Of a stretch of DNA of 64,000 nt, positions 56,585-64,000 are shown piece after piece. The stretch is from Juglans regia (lineage: Eukaryota; Streptophyta; Magnoliopsida; Fagales; Juglandaceae). The notes under the pieces were generated by a model that was not told the origin of the DNA, ran no database searches, and saw nothing but the letters and a program-made list of their open reading frames with translations. The stretch is taken from positions 10,917,888 to 10,981,887 of the forward strand of contig NC_049902.1 of assembly GCF_001411555.2 (NCBI RefSeq). The letters run 5' to 3'. Each line of letters begins with the position of its first letter. Positions within the stretch are counted from its first letter, which is position 1. A program made the translations under genes and the position numbers.

Positions 56585-58128
56585 TATGCTGAGCCATCCG
56601 CACACAAGCAATATTCGCAGCAGCAACAGAACAACTTAGTAAAACTGCAAATGAGAAATAAAGCAAACAAAGCAAAGGGAGATGAAAATTATCAAAACAG
56701 AGAACGAAGATCATACAAGCAAAATCAAAATAGAGAAATAAAGGATGCAAAACAAACGTACCATATTTTCATAGTACCGCTAGCACCCCTAGTTGTTGTT
56801 TCAACGGGAGGCATGTGTTGGGGATACCCTGCTGTAGGGTCAGTACCACGGGTTGGGTAACCAATTGGTGGAGGTGGTGCAACATAATTAGGAACTTGAA
56901 CGTTGCCCTGATCTACTACTGCCTGTGGATGGCCATAGCTCGGCGGATATGCAGTCACAGGTGGGGGATATGCCCCTGCAATTTCAATATAAATTAACCA
57001 AAATCAAAGATCCATCAATCCAAAAGTTTCTTGACAAAAAGAATTAGGTCCGGTTTGGATAGAAAGATGATCTCATCTCGTCTCATTATTAAAATTTTTC
57101 TAAATTTCTATTGAAAATATAGTAAATAATTCAACTTTTTCAAATCTCAAAACAATAATAATATTAAAAAAATAATATTTTAACAATATTTTATTCAACT
57201 TTTAACTTTTATCTAAAAATATATCATCTTATCTCATCTCATCTCACTATCCAAACCGAATCTTAACTTTGCATGCCAATTAATTTCCTTTAGCTACTCC
57301 ATCCAATGTTGGATTAATGAAATATCCAACAAATAATTACCATGCACAAAGGGTTGAATTCGGCTTAACTAGGGTTGATAAGTAGAGACCTTAATCAACA
57401 TTATCCAGATCTACATATAGCTTGATTTTTAAAATTCAAAATAGTTTCTAAATTTGATTCATAATTCCATTTTTATAGAAATTAGCCTCTAATTAAAGGT
57501 CTCAATTGTAGTATTCTATGCTTAACCTGACACTAAAATAGATAAATTTTACAAGAAATTTGATAAACTAACTTAGATATTAGAATGAAAGATGTAATTC
57601 TAAAATATCCCTTGATAGTTTCTACGATGAAAATAATTTCTAAATATTTCATATTTATAAAAATAATAATGGATGAATATTATTCTATGAAATATTATTG
57701 TAAAAAATTTGAAACAAATATTAAGTTATGTTTTTAAAATTTTATTTCTATATTATTTGACAAAATATCGAGATTTAATTTTATATATGTTTTATAATTT
57801 TATAATACTTTTTCATTTTACGTAAAGCAGTAGAAAAGTTGGCCTCTCTAATAAAAAAACGGGTCGCGCCACTGTCAACATACTTCTTAGAGAAATTCTA
57901 TTTGCAGTCCTCAAGTAAGGACTGCATATGCAGGCACATTATTAAATGAGAGAAAACATTATTTTAAGAGGGATAATTTTGTAATTTTAAAAAATTTTAA
58001 AGTTAAAATAACCTAAGCTTGCATTGTAGTCTCCATTTAGAGACTGTACTTAGCATTACTCTACTTCTTAAGATTATACTTGAGGCACTTTACTTACCAG
58101 GAGCTTGCTGCTGATCAAAGTGGCTCAT
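56585..58128 (-). CDS. CYSTM/WIH-type small cysteine-tail protein (three exons)
   Basis: My gene model has exons 58128-58098, 56975-56762 and 56645-56585, giving 306 nt and 101 residues with the stop. All introns are GT-AG: donors CCTG/GTAAG and TATG/GTACG, acceptors TTGCAG and TTTGCAG. The start MSHFDQQQAPGAYPPP is the typical beginning of this plant family. The middle is rich in Pro, Tyr and Gly (PPSYGHPQ, YVAPPPPIGYP, GYPQHMPPVETTTRG). The C-terminus reads FTKLFCCCCEYCLCADGSA, a cysteine cluster at the place of the CYSTM module that anchors these stress-related small proteins in membranes. The cluster is shorter and less hydrophobic than the usual LAALCCCCxLDxCF form. Intron 1 (1122 bp) contains two MITEs. 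No stops or frameshifts are present. Function beyond family membership is inference. Confidence 0.75.
57047..57262. mobile_element. Tourist-like MITE in intron 1 of the CYSTM gene
   Basis: The ends are GGTCCGGTTTGGATAG and CTATCCAAACCGAATC, inverted repeats matching at 14 of 16 positions. TTA flanks both sides (57044-57046, 57263-57265), the PIF/Harbinger target. It is 216 bp, AT-rich and non-coding. Its ATCTCATCTCATCTCACTAT right arm links it to the copy at 11128-11325. Confidence 0.82.
57890..58061. mobile_element. Mutator-like MITE in intron 1 of the CYSTM gene
   Basis: The left end GAGAAATTCTATTTGCAGTC and the complement of the right end, GAGTAATGCTAAGTACAGTC, match at 15 of 20 positions. 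A perfect 9-bp duplication TACTTCTTA flanks it (57881-57889, 58062-58070). Nine-base duplications and G-starting ends are typical of Mutator-type elements. It is 172 bp and non-coding. Confidence 0.8.
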
Positions 58129-58160
58129 GACTGAAAATCAGATGCTTACGAAATGCGAGA

Positions 58161-58190
58161 GAGATAGAGATAGAGATAGAGATAGAGATA
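58161..58190 (-). repeat. (GAGATA)5 hexanucleotide in the likely 5' UTR
   Basis: Five exact GAGATA units on + (TATCTC on the gene strand) lie 33 bp upstream of the ATG and downstream of the TATA box, so they probably fall in the transcribed leader. Pyrimidine-rich leaders are common in plant genes. Confidence 0.9.
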
Positions 58191-58223
58191 GGGTCGAATG
58201 AGAAGTTGAGGAATTTTGGGTGG

Positions 58224-58230
58224 ATTTATA
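58224..58230 (-). promoter_or_regulatory. TATA box of the CYSTM gene
   Basis: TATAAAT on the minus strand in the context GACTTATAAATCCACC, 96 bp before the ATG. Transcription would begin about 30 bp further on, just ahead of the hexanucleotide repeat. Confidence 0.65.
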
Positions 58231-58320
58231 AGTCTTGTAATCAGTGGACGATAACGAGGCGTTGATTTCAACATAAAATCCAAAGCGCTGTGGTGTGGCC
58301 TTGGTTCTCATTCACGCTAC

Positions 58321-58648
58321 TTGGATGTACAAAACAAGTGGCATATATACAATTCTTACGTTATACTCTAATCATTCAAAAGAGACAGAGAAAACCCACA
58401 ACCTCTCCATCAAAGTCTAACCCACAAACACTACCAAATTATAAAATAATGACTAGCTATAAAAGAACACAAAAAAAAAGAGGAAGAAAAAAAGAATCCC
58501 AAGTCCCAACTAACATGGCTTAGCTGGAGGGATTAGATGCAATTGGATGTACATGACAAGTGGCCTATATAAAATTCCTATATTGATACTCTAACCAATC
58601 AAAATATATAGACAAAGAAAGTCTAACCCACAAACGCTATTAAATTCT
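58321..58648 (+). repeat. Direct repeat pair upstream of the CYSTM gene
   Basis: 58321-58441 and 58544-58648 share TTGGATGTACA, GACAAGTGGC-like sequence, ATACTCTAA and AAAGTCTAACCCACAAAC. The copies are diverged and separated by about 100 bp. Confidence 0.75.
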
Positions 58649-58781
58649 TTTCCGCATGTGCTGCATTGAATTGTGCCCAGTGCCGCCTTGTCCCTTGCCT
58701 GCAACCTGCAAAGTGAAAAAGTAAAAATTCTTTCTTTCCTCCGTGGTTCCTCTTCTATGCTCATTGTTCGCTTCGTCAAAG

Positions 58782-60095
58782 TTTTTTTTTTTTTTTTTGA
58801 GTAAAACCTTAAACCATTCCATTAAATAAAGTTAGCAATACAAGATGGAGTATCCTCCATAGTTACAATTTGATCAGTAATGCTAAGAGCATTTTTTGCA
58901 AGTAAATAGGCTATGTGATTGCCATTCCTTCTAACATGAGTGACTTCCCATTTTTCAAACAGCTTGAGGAAATGTCTAGCTTCACTACAAAACATGCTTG
59001 AACTACTCAATGCTTCTCTGTCTTCAACCAAGGCTTTTGTGACTTGCAGTGAATCACCTTCGAGTATGACCTGATGCAGACCAATCTCCCTAGCCAGTTT
59101 CACAGCTTGGAGAGCACCGTATGATTCAGCTAGTAGAGGGTCAGGGTAGAGCTTTTCTTTCTGCCTCAATGTTGCAATAACCTGCCCCGACCTGTCTCTT
59201 ATCACCACTCCTATACCAATCAGCCCCTTAATTTTGTCCACTGCCCCATCCCAGTTAACTTTGTACTAGTCCACTGGAGGAGCTTTCCAATGAATCACCG
59301 TGGGAGAGGCTTGTGTATTGCACTGGTCTGGGTTCTTTTCTGCCATCATGTTTAGAGTAGCTCTTGCCTCTCTAACAATATGGTTTGGATGTGTAAATCC
59401 TTTCTTGAAAATGAAAGAGTTCCTTCTCCACCAGATCCTCCTTGCTGTAATCACAAACTCTTGTAGTTCCTCTTGATTCAATGCCTCAGTCAATGTCTCA
59501 AAAAATGTTATCATTGAGAAGCTAGAAATGGAGCATTTCTGTAGTTTTTTGGAGCACTGACTCCAAACATCCTTTGCTGCTTCACAGCTCCACAGCACAT
59601 GTTGCACACTTTCCTCTTCCCTATTGCAGATTGGGCATAATGGATCACTCACCACTTTCTTTTTAAACAGGTTGGACTGAGTGGGAAGAGCCTCCTGGCA
59701 GGCTCTCCATAGAAAGGTTTTGTCTCCTGGTGTGACGTCCAACTTCCAAATTTTTTTCCAAACCTCCTTGAGACCATTGCTGGTTGAAGCTTGCCCATGA
59801 TTTGCCATCTCCCTGTCCTTAACCAAGTGATAAGCACTCTTCACCGAGAATGAGCCATCCTTTGTACCATGCCATATGATTCTATCCCTGGTAGTCATAG
59901 TACTGATGGGGGTCTCCAGGATCAATTGAGCTTCCCTCTCCTCAAAGGTAGCTTGGATCAGTTCTTGGTTCCACCTTTTTAAGTCAGGGTCCATTAGAGC
60001 TGCAACTTTAGCATTCCCCTCTAGGTTCTTCACTGGGCTGGTAACCCTCCTTGGGTTAGCATGGTAACCCTTCTTATTATATTTGAAAAAAAAGA
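58782..60095 (-). pseudogene. 5'-truncated LINE (zf-RVT and RNase H only)
   Basis: On the minus strand the frame starts near 60095 (KGYHANPRRVTSPVKNLEGN) and runs to 58822 with a single TAG at about 59266. The first part has the LINE post-RT domains: RDRIIWHGTKDGSFSVKSAY, DVTPGDKTFLWRACQEALPT, CPICNREEESVQHVLWSC and ARRIWWRRNSFIFK. The second part is RNase H (VNWDGA, GIGVVIRDRSGQVIATLRQ, LAESYGALQAVKLA, LEGDSLQV, HVRRNGNHIAYLLAKNA). A 17-base T run at 58782-58798 is the poly-A tail in minus sense. This is a typical dead-on-arrival LINE copy; endonuclease and reverse transcriptase were never copied. Confidence 0.9.
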
Positions 60096-60930
60096 ACGAA
60101 ATTGGAAGAGAAGAAGACATACACGGCAAGACCTAGAGTTGCTCGCACACGGCAAGACCCAGAGCTGCTCCCAGAAGAAATCCAAGGTCATGCTCAAGTC
60201 AGTTAAATCCGAAGATATACATGGAAGGCCAGACTAGATTGGAGCGGCTTGCAGGAGAAAATAGGACACGCCCAGCTCCTCCATTTCACCATCAGATCGA
60301 CTTCGTCAGGTAAAAGCAATCTCCCCCTTCGCGTTTTGTTGAAATATTTTGTGTTGAATGCTGAAATGGAGCCCGCATGCTCCGAAGGAATCACTGAACT
60401 CAAACTCGTCTCCCACATTTACTGCATTTTCTGTTAAAATATGATGGTAGGCTAAAAGTGGGTTCCTTTCGTTCGCTGTATTTTTTGTTTAGGAATGATC
60501 TTTCGGGTGCTGAAAAAAGCAAATGTACAACACACATATATGTACATATTTAAACATACAATAATAATAAAAAAAATCAAACAGAAAAAATCTACAAATA
60601 TAAAAGAAAAAACTTACAAAGCAGCAGGGATTTTGGAAAATGCTGAAGAGAGTTGAAGTCTATGAAGCAATTGGCAAAAATGGAAATGGAAAATTAATTA
60701 CGAACAAAAAGAAGTGCGAAAGAATTTCTTAAGAGGAATTAAGCAAGACTTAGGAGCTAAGATGAAGTGAATACAACAACTAAGTGGGATGCATAAGAAA
60801 ATAGTACATTACGTTAAAAAATATATGAAAGGTGCTAAATTTGGAGAACCCTAAGCTTTGGAAAGAGCTGGGAAAGAAGAGAAAAATGAGACGTAGAAGG
60901 CAAGTCCAAATTGTGTTTTAGACTTTTAGT
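60096..60930. other. Spacer, nothing firmly recognised
   Basis: Two tandem copies of a 24-25-bp phrase, CACGGCAAGACC(T/C)AGAG(T/C)TGC, lie at 60122-60170. A CGTCAG/GTAAAAGC site near 60307 could be a splice donor of an unannotated leader exon, but no coding frame supports a gene. Confidence 0.4.
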
Positions 60931-61469
60931 TGTGACGCTCCCAAATTCCGCTTGGGATCGGACGGATATTTGAAGCGTCGAGACATGCAACACAAGGTTA
61001 CCTGCCCCCGTTCATGATATATAAGATGCAATATTCCTAACATGCATCTAGCATTATGCAATATTCGTAGCGGATAATTTTTTTCTTCAGCAATACTATG
61101 CACCAAACCGAAATATCCCAAATACTTAAAATATACTTCATACATAATGACGTACTAAACAACTGAGATCACAACACTAGTCCAAAATGGTTGTGATCAA
61201 AAGAGTGTTGGAGATTGAACACCACAAATACAAGTAGTAATGAGGTAACTACTGTACTACCATCTACGTCACACCATTATTTAGTCGATCATTTTCAGTT
61301 GGTCGATTCTCAATTCTCCTTCAAATTCTGTAACAAAATCTACTATTCGGGGGGAATGGTAGTTGGGACTACCACAGTGAGATTTGATTACAAATCTCAG
61401 CAAGTTAACAAAAAACTTCCACACAGGTTAATGATGCATGCATGGCAGTAAAAGCATGAATGCATAATC

Positions 61470-61830
61470 AAATCATAAGTAATCATAACATAACTTAACA
61501 TACAACATAACATAACTGGCATAACTTAAACTGAAACTGAAGCTTAGCATGAACGTGACTTGAAACATAACATGGACTTGAAACATAACATGAACGTGAA
61601 CTTGAAACATAATATAAACGTGAACATGCATAATTTGAACATGAACTTGAAACATAACATGAACCTGAGCATGGCATAACATAAATGTGAACTTGGAACA
61701 TAACATAAACGTGAACATAACATAACATGAACTTGAAACATATTCTTGTCTCATGGGATTACCATGATTGCGTGAACGTAAACTTGAGCATAACATAACG
61801 TGAAACATGACTTGAACGTGAAATGCATGA
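61470..61830. repeat. Degenerate tandem repeats (AACATAACATGAACxTGAA type)
   Basis: Imperfect units built from CTTGAAACATAACATGAACG recur about every 20-40 bp. The long open frames through it are repeat artefacts. Confidence 0.75.
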
Positions 61831-61939
61831 ACTTGAAATCTTATTCAATAGACTTAATCATTAACGTGACCATATGGATGCTACACAGGTCCCTTTGAGC
61901 TGTGTGTCCCTGCCGATTACCGCATCACATCACAGGTGT

Positions 61940-62125
61940 CTATACCAGCTGTGAGTGGGTTTATACGTACTCCACAGTTGTTGTGGCCACACGTATTCTA
62001 CGTGTCACAATTGCTGTGTTTCACGTAGTGTATGCTCCACAGTTGTTGTGGCCCCATAATTCATGCTCCACAGTTGTTGTGGCCCCATGACTTATTTGTT
62101 TGTGCCACACTTGTTGTGGACACAC
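61940..62125. repeat. CCACAGTTGTTGTGG palindrome array
   Basis: Exact copies lie at 61972-61986, 62037-62051 and 62068-62082, with a variant CCACACTTGTTGTGG at 62105-62119. Each is a CCAC..GTGG inverted repeat. Spacing is 31-65 bp. Confidence 0.9.
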
Positions 62126-64000
62126 GTAACATAATGTGTGGCACCATCGGCGTTAGTGCCTGGTGCACTCTGTTGACTAGCTAATTAGGCCCCATTCGCA
62201 ACCTGTTGACTGTACTTCGTCAACCCAGGCAATTTTATACCTATTTAGATACTCCAGTGTGAACAAAGGAGTTCCACTAAGATATTACCTCATCCTAGCG
62301 CTTAGGGTCGTGATTAACATGAATAACTTAACTGGCATACATGACGTTTTGTAACGTGACGTAACATGAACATGACATAAAAGACAGAAGTCCTGACGTA
62401 GCATAACGTGACATGAACTAAGACGACATACATGACATACTTCAAGACATAAATGTAACAGAGAACATTTCATGACATGCAACATTTCGTAACACGGCAT
62501 ACCATATAACTGACAACATTTCTTAACATGGTGTAACATGTGACAATGAATATTACGTGACATGAAATAAATGTAATAGATGGCATACTTAACATGACAT
62601 ACTTGCAATGTATAACAATACGTGACAGAATATCTTGTGTAACAGAGGAATAATTCATGACAGAATAAATTTTGTGTAACAGATAAATATGTAATAACTT
62701 GGCATGGCACATATGATAACATGAATACATACAATTTAGTTCCCTTACTGATCACTCATACATATTAAACTGATAGTAAGTTAAAAACTAACTTACCTTG
62801 ATCTTCGCGCTTCGAGACAAAACTCAAGTGCGATCACGAGAAACTGAAAGTAGTGATTTCTAAAAGTTAGAACTTAATCACTAACAATTAGGGATATGGA
62901 AAAATATCAACTTAGAGTAAAATGACCATTTTACCCTCTACATGTGGAAAAATGACCATTTTACCCCTAACTTAAGGATTTTGCATCTTAACTCCAAAAA
63001 TCACCAAAATTTACATACCTTATGTAAATTTTGTCCTAAGCTCAAATATCAATTCAGAAAAATTTAAAACTAAACACAACCATTAAAACTCTATAGGGCC
63101 AAAACTTACAAGGCTATTTCCTTTGATTTTGTTGTAATTCTTTCAAATTTCAAAACTCATGATTAAACCAATATTTTTCTTCTACTATACTCATAACATA
63201 TTCCTAAGAATAATCATGTTTTGAATCATGAACAAAAGTCATCAAAATCACTAAAACCATACTTGAACTTTTTGGTTTTTCTTCTAAGTTCAAAACAGTT
63301 TTGTTTCTAACTTGTTTTGATCAACCTCTTGATCCATGACTTATAAAGAAGTGATCTTCAAACCAAAACATCACATGGTTTAAAAAGGTGTTGTAAAACA
63401 GATTCAAGCTTCAAACTCAAGATCACATGGTTAAACATCACCCAAAACATAAATTTGGCCAAGAACATCATCACTTTGGCCTAACCAAATATCTTAATGT
63501 ATAAAATTTCATATCTTCGAAACTAACATCAAATATCTTCAAAATAACATTCTAACATGTATATAAGATGCTTATAATCTTCCAATAAAAATATCAAAGC
63601 CATTGGAATAAGATTAGACCATAAAAGATTTAAACTTTCTCAAAACAGAAATTGTTTTTCCTCTTCCAGTTTCTAAGTTTCTAGACCTAAGAACATATTT
63701 CACCAAAACTTTTAATCATGCAACAAATCCTCAACCAATAATCATATATACATGTTAACAGTACTCCATAAAAATTTCGGACCAAAATCTATTCATTAGC
63801 TTGGTCAAAAACTCCAAAATATAACACACTCTCCAGTTTATTGCCTAGAATGACCTTTCTGGGGTCTAAACAACTTTTTACCAATCAAATGATCTCCAAA
63901 TGGAACTAATAAGGTATCCACGTAAACTAGACTCCACAATAAAGAACTTTAATGAAGGAAACTTTGCGAGAAAATACTTATAAAAGCTTTGAAACAGGCG

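Larger units (their letters stand above)
60931..64000 (-). mobile_element. Long gypsy LTR, partial (continues beyond the window)
   Basis: It starts TGTGACGCTCCCAAATTCCG at 60931. Internal blocks parallel the element 2 LTR: AGGAGTTCCACTAAGATATT, then CTTAGGGTCGTGATTAAC near 62305, versus AGGAGCTCCACCGAGATAAT and CTTGGGGTCGTGATAC. It contains an array of CCACAGTTGTTGTGG units (61940-62125), AACATAAC/GAACTTGAAA repeats, and a donor-like CAAG/GTAAGT at 62796 in minus sense. No coding region is seen. Confidence 0.6.

Noticed and set aside
58591..58779. Small open frame with a zinc-finger-like STCGKEFNSVCGL
   Set aside because: It has only one Cys pair and no following His pair, is only 62 codons long, and the downstream DNA holds no continuation.
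60203..60437. Leader exon of an unannotated host gene with a donor near 60307
   Set aside because: No downstream coding exon could be joined; the donor alone is too weak. Listed only as spacer.
61473..61808. Open frame of 111 codons on the minus strand
   Set aside because: It is a product of the AACATAACATGAAC-type repeats; overlapping frames are equally open.

Overview
The window looks like repeat-dense nuclear DNA from a woody eudicot. The evidence is plant-type LTR retrotransposons, L1-type LINEs with a plant RNase H domain, a PIF/Harbinger transposon, CACTA termini, MITEs and a tRNA-derived SINE. The short MITEs and the SINE resemble families I associate with Fagales (walnut or hickory relatives), but the species guess is weak. 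I find one credible host gene, no RNA gene and no CRISPR array. A run of 100 Ns at 18898-18997 is an assembly gap.

Layout, left to right. 1-1816: a plus-oriented Ty3/gypsy (Tekay/Del-like) LTR fragment. About 2.1-9.7 kb: a decayed PIF/Harbinger transposon (transposase on +, MYB/SANT-like ORF1 on -), interrupted by a solo LTR (6318-7920) with a perfect 5-bp target duplication. 10.5-11.3 kb: two MITEs and a SINE. 11473-18897: a minus-strand Tekay-like chromovirus with its 3' LTR, polypurine tract and frameshifted gag-pol; its 5' LTR is missing at the gap. 18998-26.1 kb: non-coding DNA with two CACTA-type right ends, the second carrying a dense TTCGAA array. 26228-26728: a MITE.

26920-44636 is a nested pair. 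An older plus-strand chromovirus (element 3; LTRs 26920-27130 plus 36458-37965, and 43150-44636) is split inside its 5' LTR by a younger minus-strand Tekay-like chromovirus (element 2; 27131-36457). Element 2 has a perfect AGCGA target duplication and near-identical 2.2-kb LTRs. 45487-48189 is a compact Ty1/copia element with two LTRs and a perfect CCTTT duplication; it keeps only gag and protease. 48582-49380 is another gypsy LTR fragment, abutting a degenerate L1-type LINE (49403 to about 55010).

56585-58128 is the host gene: a three-exon, minus-strand gene for a 101-residue proline/tyrosine-rich, cysteine-tailed protein of the CYSTM/WIH type. It has a TATA box, a hexanucleotide repeat in the likely 5' UTR, and two MITEs in intron 1. 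Upstream of it are a 5'-truncated minus-strand LINE (about 58782-60095) and, from 60931 to the window end, part of a long minus-oriented gypsy LTR.

No multi-gene pathway is present; the genes relate to each other as layers of insertion. The most unusual signal is a gene-like layout shared by several Tekay-type LTRs: a GC-rich leader, a good splice donor, an intron-like AT-rich stretch (with an array of roughly 30-bp CCAC..GTGG units in the element 1 LTR), and a TTTCAG-type acceptor before a short final exon.
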